This document shows positions 1-11,734 of a DNA stretch of 64,000 bases, one piece after another (the stretch's first letter is position 1; every line of letters begins with the position of its first letter). The position numbers and the translations under genes are program-made. The stretch comes from Malania oleifera (Eukaryota; Streptophyta; Magnoliopsida; Santalales; Ximeniaceae): positions 31,484,214 to 31,548,213 of the forward strand of contig NC_080417.1 in NCBI RefSeq assembly GCF_029873635.1. The letters are read 5' to 3'. A model generated the notes under the pieces. That model did not search any database and was not told the DNA's origin. It was given only the letters and a program-made list of their open reading frames with translations.

Positions 1-45
1 TTGATATTTAGGGTTTGATTTAGCGGCGGTTATGCAATTACAGCT

Positions 46-337
46 CATTTGGTTCGGCAGAATAACTATTCTTGGAATAAGATAAAATATAGTTTAAATT
101 TTGAGAATCAAAGGAATAGCTATCCTTTATATATACTAATTATTTCATTCAAGATATAAAATGAAAAGAATAGACATCCCTATGGTTTAATTTTGGAATG
201 GTTATTCCTTATCTATTTCTTATTAAGAAACATTATTATTTGTTTTATAATAAAAACATAGTTTATTGTATAACTAATTGTAACCAACTTATTAAAACTA
301 ATCTATTTTTGAGAATAGGCATTCTGCAAACCAAATG
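46..337. repeat. foldback MITE-like repeat
   Basis: The two ends are inverted copies of each other: the left end reads CATTTGGTTCGGCAGAAT and the reverse complement of the right end reads CATTTGGTTTGCAGAATG. The interior is AT-rich and repeats GGAATAGCTATCCTT-like words in both directions, and no coding frame is present. This fits a small non-autonomous DNA transposon. I could not settle a target duplication or superfamily. Confidence 0.55.
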
Positions 338-375
338 TAATCTTACGGTTTAGGTTGGATCTTGCTTTAATACCA

Positions 376-550
376 TGTTGAATAATTGGGTAAAATGGAA
401 GACCTAACCTCAATGATAGATCTCTCTCTCTATTTATAATATATGTCAAGTACAATTCCAATGACCATAATACCCTTACTAACTCACACTTATTAACACA
501 ACGCTAACACATAATAATAATATTGCTAAATGCCTAAATAACCACTAACA
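376..550 (-). mobile_element. short LTR relic with adjacent primer-binding site
   Basis: The segment begins TGTTGAATAATTGG and ends CACTAACA (TG...CA). Immediately to its left is TTGCTTTAATACCA, which on the minus strand reads as a TGGTATTAAAGC-type primer-binding site for initiator Met tRNA. That makes it the 5' LTR of a minus-strand LTR retrotransposon, probably Copia by its short length. No coding part follows, so it is an old fragment. Confidence 0.5.
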
Positions 551-1149
551 GGAATTATAGTCCCATATCACCCTAGAGGAACAAGGGAATACCCTTCCCC
601 CTCCTATAAAAATGATTTCACATGAGCTGGGTTGCATGCTCTTCCTACATTCGAATGAGGTGGGCCAAGCTTGTCTATTTAGATGATGAGCTGGGCCGAT
701 TTATCAAAGCCCTATTGTTTTGGGTGTTTAATTGTAAATCTTTGTAGGCTGGGCTTTGTTTATTTAATTAATTGCTGGGCTATGGCAGTTAAGGGCCATT
801 TCTTTTGGGCATAAAACCTATAATTTTTGGCTTCCTTTTGGCCCACCTTTAGTTGGGCCAATTGAAGTTAAAAAATTTGTAACAAATAACTGAGAAAAAC
901 CAAACTGAACCAGAAAAACTTGGTTTACAATTAAATTAAATTGTTGGTATGTGGTTTGGTATTGGTTTGAATAATTTAAAAACCGATCAGTTTGGTTCGA
1001 TTATCATTTTGGCCAAAACCGAACCAAAAAGAACTAATTGCACCCCTACTGTCAAGTATGATCTCCATCATAATGGTTCAACCTCAAAAGTTTCAAAGGA
1101 AGCTCACAGTACACGTGTTTGGAGATATATTAGAAAAGGTTGAGAGATT
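551..1149. other. non-coding stretch upstream of visible VPS39 exons
   Basis: No gene is seen. Positions 600-870 repeat GGGCC/GGGCTGG words. Positions 880-1050 carry AAACCGAACC/GGTTTGGTT words in both orientations, a common plant repeat signature. By the VPS39 gene model this lies in the large first intron or upstream of it. Confidence 0.4.
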
Positions 1150-1785
1150 TTATTCCTTCTCATCTACTTTCAAGTGGGGAAAGTAGAGGATGCGTTCTTC
1201 TGGCATGACATTTGGTGTGGCAAAGTCCCAACTCTGATCCTCTTTCCCTTGTTCTGTCTTCAGATTTGTGTATGACAAAGATGTCCTTATTTGCAAACGC
1301 ATGGAACTCACTAATCAAGGGATTGTTTGGGATATTCCTATGAATAGGAATGCTTTCGATTGGGAACTTGATGCTCTTACAGATCTTCCAGCAGCCTCGG
1401 TAAGACTCATTTTCAGGCTAATTCAAATGATACTCTTACCATGGAAGATGTACTGAGGAGGACTCAGAAAGGGATCATATTAAATAAGGAAGAACATGTC
1501 TCTCCTCATCCCCCTTGCTACTTTTTGGGCAGCGTGGAGGGAGGAACAGAAGAGCCGTTGAAGGAACTATTCCTCCTATTCAGTCTGTCATGGGCCAGCA
1601 GATAGCCAGATCTCTAGCTGGCGTTATGGCTGGTTGGAAGGGACCCCTTTGTAATCCTTGATTTTCTTGACACTTTTCAGTGAGGGATGTTTCTCTCTTG
1701 TTTTTTTCCTTTGTACTTTGGTGGAATCCACTTGATGCCTCTTTCTAATAGCATTTTTCTTTACTGATATAAAAAATAAAAAGAT
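1150..1785 (+). mobile_element. L1-type LINE 3' fragment
   Basis: A translated stretch near 1195 reads FFWHDIWCGKVP and continues in another frame with DKDVLICKRMEL and WDIPMNRNAFDWELD. This resembles the region after the reverse transcriptase in plant L1 ORF2 proteins (zf-RVT region). An A-rich tail follows at about 1765-1782. The copy is heavily truncated at its 5' side and carries at least one frame change near 1255 and a stop near 1555. It lies in the presumed first intron of VPS39. Domain assignment is by recalled family pattern only. Confidence 0.5.
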
Positions 1786-2245
1786 GTGCTCCTCAATCTT
1801 GTCAATTTATTGTTAGTTGAAATTTAAAAATTGATCCCATGTTGGTTAACTAGTCTTCGAACAATGAAAAAGGAAAACTAGAACAGATGGGCAAGATTAG
1901 CACTTGGCTCTGCTAATTGGTGGTTTTTATTTGTATTGGATGTAAAATGTTGAAATAACCTTTTACTCACACACTTTTTGTGAGTGACCAAACAAAGCAT
2001 TGGTAAAATTTTCTTCGCCTTTTTGCAGCACAGCTCCCATTTCTCCCCTTTCTCCCAACCCCACCGAAAAAACACAAAAGAAAAAAGAAAGAGAAATAAA
2101 GGAAAAAATACACACCTTTTGGATGTGTTGCTGACAACTTGGAGCATTCTCATAAACATGTAGCGCACAGATTGTTGAAGAAAATTGGTTGGCTTCTTAT
2201 TAAAAATATTGCAATAATCTAGTGATATTTATATTACATTTTCAG
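1786..2245. other. intron sequence before first visible VPS39 exon
   Basis: No gene or clear repeat is seen. It ends with the TTTTCAG acceptor used by the exon at 2246. The first exon of VPS39 (about 140 residues of the N-terminal CNH domain) is not found here and should lie left of the window. Confidence 0.6.
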
Positions 2246-5200
2246 GTGGACGGGGATTTGTTGAGGTGAAAGAATTTGGAGTTCCAGATGTGGTGAAGTC
2301 AATGTCTTGGTGTGGAGAAAATATATGTTTGGGAATCAGAAGAGAATATGTGATACTGAACGCCACTAATGGTGCTTTGTCTGAGGTGTTTCCTTCTGGG
2401 AGAATTGCACCACCTTTAGTTGTCTCTCTTCCTTCAGGAGAACTTCTTCTTGGGAAGGTACTCTTTTCTCTGTTGATTTTGTTTTCATTGTTTTGTTTCC
2501 TTGTTTTCAATGATTAATAGTTGTTGAATGTATCCTACCTCCATTGCAGATGTGTTTTTTTTTTTTTTTTGGGGGGGGGGGGGGGTGGGGGAGGGGGGAA
2601 GAGAGAAAGAGCAATTAGCTATCACAACCCTACTATAGTTTAGTTTTAGTGCTGCTTAAAGTGATTCATTGCCTATAAAATTATGTCAACTAAAATTTAT
2701 CTTTCCATTAAAAAATTTCAACAAGTAACTTTACCTGCCTGCTATGCAACTATTTTTCTTGGGAAATATTATGTTGTGTGAATTAACAAGAAGACCACAT
2801 TTTCTTGGGCGGCATCTGCATAAATGTTAAGTGCATGTTCAGTTGTAGAAATTAAATTTTGTTTTTCGTCATCATTTTTTTTAAATAATAATACAAAAAG
2901 CCATATTTTTTCCCCAATTTTTTGACGTTTCTATGGGAAGGGTGGAAAACAATTAACAGATCCAACTTTTCTAAACAAATGTTGGGAAACTGAAGAGGGC
3001 AATCTTTTTGTAATTCTTTGGAAAACTGGAGATGGAAAAGAAAACTGTTTTCCACAATTGAAGAGGCCCTAAAATTTCCCTTAATTATGTTTCTTGCCGT
3101 GGATATGGTGCCCCCAGTATGATTTATCAAGAGTTTTAACTATTCTTCTTTTGAAGAATTATGTTGTGTAAGTCAACAAGAAGACCACAATTTCTTGGGT
3201 TCTATCTGCTTAAATTATTAAGGGCTGGAAAATGCATTTTTCCATTTTAAAAAAGCCAGATTATTTTCTAGTTCTCCAACATTTATATAGGAAACTAGAA
3301 CAATAAAAAGAAGTTCTCCGACTTCTCTGTACAAATGTTGGAAAACTGGAAAAAGGGTGACATTTTTGTAGTAATTTGGAAAATGGAAATGGGAAACAAA
3401 AATGTTTTCCACAGCTGAACTGGCCCTAAAATTTCACTTAATCATGTTTCTGGCTGTGGATAATGGTGCCAGGGATGATTTATCAAGAATTTTTACTCAG
3501 CTTGCCAATCACAACCCTGTTATTGTAAAACTGACAGTTCTACTTTGACAATCTACTCTTTAAGCAGGCATTTTTCAAGTTCTTTTCTTTGTACTGTTTA
3601 TCTCCTTGTTATCTGCTCTGATGTGATGATATCAAGATTGATCTTGGGTGCCCTTACTTCATGACACCACAATTACTGGATTTTTTCCAACAGAAAATAA
3701 TAAGAAAAAGAAGAGTCCATCTAATGAGTTTCATGAGATCTGTTTGTGTTTTTTGATGCCTTTAGGACAACATTGGGGTTTTTGTGGACCAAAATGGGAA
3801 GCTTCTTCAAGAAGGCCGGATTTGTTGGTCTGAGGCCCCTGCAGTTATTGTCATTCAGAAACCATATGCAATTGCTCTTTTGCCTAGGCATATTGAGGTA
3901 GCATGATCATTTGCTAAGCAAAATGGGTTTATGATTCTTTTCTTAATTTTATATTTAATTTTTTTTTCTCTTCCAGAAATTTGTTGTGTTTATGTTTTGT
4001 GTACTGTACTTTGCAGATAAGGTCCCTACGAGCTCCTTATCCATTGATACAGACTGTTGTTCTCCGCAATGTTCGTCGTCTTCTCCAAAGCAACAGTGCC
4101 ATAATTGTTGCATTAGACAACTCCATCTATGGTCTTTTTCCTGTTCCTCTTGGTGCACAGGTATTATTCAGACTCTCTCAAGACTCATACAAATCATATT
4201 TGATTTTAGATATCTACACATTGGCTCAACTTTTCTTAAGCAGTGAATCAGTTAAATAGGTTATTAAAAATGGAATATTTGTTTAATCACAACATTTTTT
4301 GCCATATTTGCAATTGTATTGTGTTTGATTTTATGTTTAAAGTTGTATATGTGTGAATGCATGATGTATTCAGTTTCGTGTGTCGCTCCTCAGGGGACAT
4401 CCTGATCGTTGGATCATGGGACTTCCATATTGGAGGTCTTACATTCTAACCTTGGGAGGGTGTAGGAACTAGTAAGGGGTTTGGAATGGGGATTACCCCT
4501 CCAACGTGTAGCTCAGATCCAGCCAAAAAAAGGTGGTTTCATCTATTGTCTGCCCACCTGCATTTTCTTGTTTGATCGATCTAAGGTTCTCCTTTGTCGT
4601 AAACTGATATGGAGAGACACTATGTTAGCTGAGGCTATGCAAGTGCAACTTCCACTTGAGCTCTGTCATCGCTCATTTGGCTGTTTTGTTAGTTTATTTT
4701 GCTCCATGTAAAATGGGCTCCAAATATATACTAATGTTAATGCTGTCATGCATTTTTTAGTGAATATAATAGAACATTATGTAGTGACATAAAGATATTC
4801 AAAATTAATGAAACAAATACAGTTCCATCATTGTATTGCTTAAAAAGATTTACTTTTCACTCAAATGGAGGATGGTGAATTGCTGGTGTTTGGTTGCAGC
4901 TTTATGGCATGACTTAATTCTAAGATCTTCCATACCCTGTAAACATATTGAGAATTTTGTTCTAGGTGCATACATGCCAATTCTGTAATCTGGTTTTTTT
5001 TTTTTTTTTAATCACAAATTTATGAGAAATAAAGTACTACGTGATGCAAAAAAATTAGTGCACATGTAAAAAAAATATTTGTGCATGAAATTGCAAAAAA
5101 GGTGTAAAAGTAAACTAGGAAAAGTACTGTGTGAGTGGTTATCAAATACCAACTAACCCATATTCCATGCATGAAAGAATAATAGCTAGTTACACTCTCT

Positions 5201-5404
5201 ATGTAACTGCCATTTTCCTTGGTGATAAATAATGAAATGCACAACATAATGGGATGGGTGAATTGCTTGGAAAATACAACAAAATAGTAGTGTTATAGAC
5301 AATGAGGTATTGACTGAAAAAGCAAGGAGGGAGAGTTGTAAAAAAGAAAGAAGACAGAATATTTAAAAGGTGCGAATGCTTACGACAAGAAGAGAGTATT
5401 TTAT

Positions 5405-5440
<36 letters not shown>

Positions 5441-8400
5441 GTTGTCTATAGACCCTCTTGGGTATCCATGCATAAACTAACTGAATGCTTTATTTAGGCA
5501 TTCTTCAAATTCGATGCTTTCTTAGGCATCCGTATTAAAGAAAATTCAATGCTTTCCTAAGCATTCTTGAGATTGAATGCTAGGCATTCATATACCCACC
5601 ATAACAAATTCTTAATGAATTTCTTTGAATGGGTGAGAATGCTTTAGTCCCTTGAGCAAACCTGGAAAGTAATCTCATGCATGTTCGTCAATGTAAAGTC
5701 CTTGGCAGATTAGTATTTTTTTTTATATTTTTTTGTAAAAGACACTAACCTCCCTTGAGATTTAGAAAAAAGATAATGACCTCCCCCGAGGTTTAAAAAA
5801 TTCCAAAGATCTCCCCTGAGGTTGTAAAAATCCCAAGAAACTCTTCTAAGGTTTTTCAAAAGGACACAAACCTCTGCTTGTATTTTTCAATAAGATAAGT
5901 TTTTTTATGGGAGGTTTGTGTCTTTTTAGCAAACCTCAGGTGAAGTCTGTGACATTTTTGAAACCTCAAGGGAGACTTGTGACATTCTTGAAACCTCTAG
6001 GGAGGTCACTGTCTTTTTGCCAAACTTTAGGGGAGGTGAGTGTCTTTTGCCCTTTTTTTTTTTCGAAAAATCTTGGCGGATTACTTTCTTTTAAAAGATT
6101 GAACAATCCTTTAATTGATTTTTAGTGCTACCAAAGAATCCTTCACAAATCCAAAGTATAAAATCAAGTGAGCACTAACCACCAATTAAAGTTACTTCTT
6201 CAAATATTAAATCATGATTCAAAATCATAACCTCCTAATTGTTGAAGCCTCCTTAGAATTTCCATTTGATCAATGTGGTGAAATTTTATGGGTTAAATTA
6301 AACTACATTAGGGTAAATTAATGGGCTTTCTCTTTATGCCCAAGCCAAATTAAAAAAAAATTTGAGTAACTCTAATTAAAATGCAGGTTTTAAACATGAA
6401 GTTTTGAACTCTGTTTGACTTGATCTTGCTGAGGGTGCATAGGTTACTCATTGTTTAAATAGCCAGAGTCATGAAGTCAAAGAATTGCAAATTTTATCAC
6501 ACTCGAGCGATTACAAATTTTACAAATAATGGATGCCAGGTCCATTGATTGGTTAAATTTTCATTTCAAGTCAAGTGGGCTTGCCATCACAAAATTATGT
6601 GTCATAACCTGTAACATGGTCTTAAAATAGACCAAAATAAATTAGCAAATTGTTTTCAAATAGACCAAAATAACAATTTGATAAATCATCTTTGAGTATA
6701 CCAAAATACTAAAATGCGTAGATGAGAATTAACGTTAGCTTGATCAAATCAAAGTATATATGTTGGCAACCTGAGTCCTAAAACTCAGCTGCAGCTCTAA
6801 TTTAGTAAAATTCTGTCAACTATAAAATGCTTGAATGATAGTAGGGGCTTGAATAAATTATTAATTGGAATAAGGTGTATTCTCTTGGAGCAAGGGAAGT
6901 GATGACAAATTGGGAAAACCCATATCAAAATTTTAATATGGGTGAAATCATTTAGGGTAAATAATAAAGAATATATAATCAACCACACATTTTTTTCTCA
7001 TCACCTCTCTCACAGAATGCTTTGCCTAGGTAAATAAGAAATGTGATGTTATGTTATGGAAATTTTTGTGACAAGTTTTACAAATTGTATTGCAGATTGT
7101 ACAATTAACAGCATCGGGCAACTTTGAGGAAGCATTGGGTTTGTGTAAGCTACTTCCACCAGAAGATTCGAGCCTTCGAGCAGCAAAGGAAGGGTCAATT
7201 CATATAAGGTGGCTATCTTCCTCAACCAATTATAAACATTGGATTTTGAGCGGATTCCACTGGTTGTTGTTTGGGGGTGGGAGTGGGAGAATAGCACTAA
7301 TTTCTCAGTTCAAACTTTTGCAGATGCGTACCTTCTATCTGGATACGTTGTATAAATGAAACTTTGTGAACATAGGGCACATTTATCCAAGGAAAGGAGC
7401 TCGCAATTTTATCCATGATATTCATATGAAGAGCACTAATAAATATGAATGCTTATTACATTAGGCATAATCCATTCATAAAATCTCAGAATTCAATCCT
7501 TATGTATTTTATGCTTTCCACCGATATGAGAATGCTTAGATGGATGAGTAGTATAACATTGAAAGATAAATTAAGGAATGAACATATTCGCGGTAAGTTA
7601 GGTTGAACTCTTATAAAAGATAAGATAAGGGAGGGACGATTCAGATGGTTCGTACACTTGTGTCACGGGCTAAGCTTGTTCAGGGCATTATGCTTGCCTA
7701 TGACCGCTTATCTCGTGTGTTTGGGATGGGTTTCCATCATGTAAATACTAGTGTAGGGTTATTTTCTAGTATTTCTTTCATTGTAAGCCAAATAAGGCAG
7801 TATGACTCCTCGGTCACTTTGATGTTTCCTAGTGCTAGAGTGAGAATGGCCTAGAAAGCTCTTTAGGGGAGGGTGAGTGTTCATCAATCATGGTAAAACT
7901 CACTAGCAATTGTCAACGTGCTTAGCCTACTTGCCTCCCTCGCTAAGTACAACATGTCAACGGAGGATTTATTAATGAATTACGTTTGCTTCAATATTTA
8001 CTGCTTGGTTGCCACGGCTTTCATGAATTGATTATAATTTCCGCTGCTATCTGATTGAATGTTAATGAAAGTGTTCCGTGGATGAATGTTGGTAAACAAA
8101 AGGCTGGCTAGTTAAGCAAGAGTGCTTTAGCTAGCGCCGCACGGCCCTTCACAACGGTGTGAAAAAGGCGGTCCGTGACAACTTGCAACGTAGGCCACAT
8201 AGTACGCCAGTGAGGAAGAGTGAGTTAGTTACTATGGGGGGCAGTAGGAGGGGTAGGGGTAGACCTAAAATAACTTGGAATGAGATAGTAAGGATTTAAT
8301 AGCTCTGAATTTGTCAAAAGAAATTGTCCATGATTGCATAAATTGGAAAAATGATTCATATAGTCGATCCCACCTAGTGGGACTTAAGGCTTGGGTTTGT

Positions 8401-11400
8401 TGTTGTTGTTGTCATGTATTTTATGCTTTCCCTATTTTTAGCTAAAAATTTCTTGAGTTGTGCTTTCTAAGGTAGCCTTGCTACTACACATCAGTAAAGC
8501 CCTTCTAATCTGGACGGCTGATGGGGTAAATTGTCTGCCATTGCTCAAGGAAACTGAACAAGGGGTATGACCTTTGTGCTGTTGTAACAAAATGTGAAAA
8601 AGACCACTTTGGATGTGGTAACATTTTAATACAGCCTATCATTTGCAGATTTGTTTATGTAATTCATGCATGGCCATGTACTCATGTATTTAGACATGTT
8701 TTCCTATCTGTGTTTATAATGATGCCATTATGTACATTTCCGGAATTATATAGTTATCTAGTGAGTGGAATTTCAAGAATTCTCCTGTGTTATGTAATTT
8801 CTAATATGTGAATTCATGTTTGATGAGTTTATGTTGCTTTGTCACAGATATGCACACTACTTGTTTGAAAATGGGAGCTATGAGGAGGCCATGGAACAGT
8901 TTTTGGCCTCTCAAGTGGATATTACTCATGTGCTCTCTTTATATCCGTCTATAGTTCTTCCTAAATCAGCTGTCATCCCTGAGCCTGAGAAACTGATAGA
9001 CTTTGCTTGGGATGCTTCATATCTCTCAAGGGGTTCATCTGGTGTGTCAGATGACTTGGAATCTTCACCTTCTTCACAGTTGTCAGAATCTGATGAAAAT
9101 GCATCACTTGAGTCCAAGAAAATGAACCACAACACTCTCATGGGTCTCATCAAATTTTTACAAAAAAAGAGATTCAGTATAATTGAAAAGGCCACTGCTG
9201 AGGGAACAGAAGAGGTTGTTTTGGATGCTGTAGGAGATACATTTGTAACGTATGATTCCGGTAGGTCCAAGAAATCAACTAAGGTAAACGACTGAGTACT
9301 GGTCACAGTTCACATTTACTATAATTAGAAAGTTAAATTAAAAATTTGGCGAAGACCCTTAATTGATGCACATTTCTTTAGTAGGTTATTTGATATGCAT
9401 TACAGATGGAAAAAAAAGTACTGTTCTAAAGCTAATGCCAACTTGTTGGTGTTCTTTCCTTTATCTGAACCTAATAATGTGAACAAAGATTAGGACATGC
9501 CATGATTATGGATTTTAAGATTCCTGCATGCATGCACTTATAGAGTGAGAGTCCAAGCTGTGAACTTTCTTAGTTACTAGCATGTTTAGCTTGAATGTCT
9601 TAGCTTGGTTTCATTCCTAGAAATAAATTGAAAATGAGCTCTTTCCTTCTGGAATGAGACTTAATTCTACTGAAGTGTTAGAATTGATTTCCAAGCTGGA
9701 GCATGGTGTATAGAATCATAATAGTGCTTCTAAGGCCACTACTACGTTACCACTCTTTTTGGACAAAACTGGTATTGGCAATTCCAACAAGCAGGAACTA
9801 AGGGTAAGCTGCTCTACTGCACTAAGGATAAAACGATGATGTCATTGATATGTGATATGCTTGATTATATTTTTTCAATTTGAAAATCGTGTCTGTTAAT
9901 GATCCTGTTGAACCATCTATTAAATAAGTGACATTTTAACTAGAAATCTATTCCATGAAGTAATTATAAGTTCTTTGGTTCCCTTAGGGGCGGGTTAACA
10001 TTGCCATTAGCTCCGGTGCTAGGGAGATGGCAGCCATACTGGACACTGCGCTGCTCCAAGCCCTGCTTCTTACTGGACAGTCTTCCGCTGCTGTGGATTT
10101 GCTGAGAGGTCTTAACTACTGTGATGTAAAAATATGTGAGGAGATTCTGCAGAAAATGAGTCATTATGCCGCTTTATTGGAACTTTACAAGTGCAATGCT
10201 ATGCACCGCGAAGCTCTAAAACTTTTGCATCACTTAGTAGAAGAGTCGAATTCAGACCAACCACAAGCAGAACTTACACAAAAGTTCAATCCTGAAATGA
10301 TTATTGAATATCTCAAGGTCAGCAAGCTCATATGGTGCATTACACCTGTCTTGATTACAATTAAATGCTTTGATAAATTCAGACATACCTACCGTATTTA
10401 GTGTAATATAGCTTTGTAGCATTCCATGGCATTTTAGGTTCCAGTGGTTGCACATGCCAAACCTATTGGACCCTCTGTAAATATGGTCGTCTTCCTTTTG
10501 TTTTATTGAATTGGCATTTCCTTGAAGCATCCTTAATCTATCAAGAGAAATATGGCACACAGAGTCCTCATCCTATTTATGTTGTCACCTGTTGACCTCA
10601 AAAGCAAAATTTAGTATCTGTTTGCATTTCATTACAACTTGTAATCTTGCAAATATTTTTTCTGTCCGAAAAGCTAAAGAAATATGGGAAATATTTGAGG
10701 TTTTCTGTATGTGTGATACCAAAGGCAACTTTAATTGTTGTTGACCAGCCAGACAGTGTATGAGTTGCTATTGGTTTTGTTGATTCATGGAATCATTTTT
10801 AGAAGTTGAGGATTTCACTGAGGCTGGTTTAGTGCCAATTCATATATCAAATCTGTAATGTTATTTGTTGTGTTTTCATGTGCAGCCTCTCTGTGGGAGT
10901 GATCCTATGCTTGTTCTCGAGTTCTCAATGCTTGTTCTTGAAAGGTGTCCGGCACAAACAATTGAGCTCTTTCTGTCTGGAAATATTCCAGCGGACTTGG
11001 TCAACTCTTATTTGAAACAACATGCTCCAAACATGCAGGCCACATATTTAGAACTTATGCTTGCAATAAATGAACATGGGATCTCTGGAAATCTGCAGAA
11101 TGAAATGGTGGGTGAGCTAACTTCTCTCTTGTTTCTTTCAGTGGTTTTGTAAGGGGCTACTTCAGTTTGATAATCATTCAACTCATTTCACCCTAGAAAG
11201 ATTATTTAAAAATTCTTGGGGTTGGCCAAATGGATCCGTTTTTCAATGCTCAGCAATTTTGTCTTTTCTTTTTGTCTTGATTCTCGTTTTATTTCCGTTC
11301 TCTCGTCTTTTTGGTGCCTTCAACTTAAATCAGATCACTCCTCATTGGTTCTTTCATTGGTCTTCATCGCATATGGTGAAACACTCACAAGATTTGCCCT

Positions 11401-11682
11401 CATCTCGTCTTCTATTGGTGCGACTACCAACTTCTCATGAAATGTTTGTTACAAATTCTATTCTTTTTGGTGCTCTAAAAGCTCCCTCATTAAATCTGAT
11501 TGAAGTCTATGGTAGAAGTTAGAATTTCATCATCATCATTGCTGGTGGTGATTATTATTTTAATTATTTTGTTGCCTCATAAAGCCATGTCAAAACAGAT
11601 CTGTGCTGCTAACCTCCTAGTTGGGTTGATTTTCTTTGCTGAAATTTGTGATGTTGAAGTGTGGCTGAGTTTCTCTTCTGAA

Positions 11683-11734
<52 letters not shown>

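Larger units (their letters stand above)
4161..7095. other. VPS39 intron, 2.9 kb, with embedded repeats
   Basis: No coding exon is seen between the exons ending 4160 and starting 7096. It contains a (CT)n tract, a cluster of GCATTC palindromes and a hairpin element, listed separately. The rest (4161-5400 and 6085-7095) is AT-rich intron without a feature I can support. Confidence 0.7.

Noticed and set aside
1-2245. First exon of VPS39
   Set aside because: I looked for the conserved N-terminal CNH words and found none; the exon must be left of the window.
7645-7854. Plus-strand 69-codon frame
   Set aside because: It crosses the border of the solo LTR and has no family resemblance.
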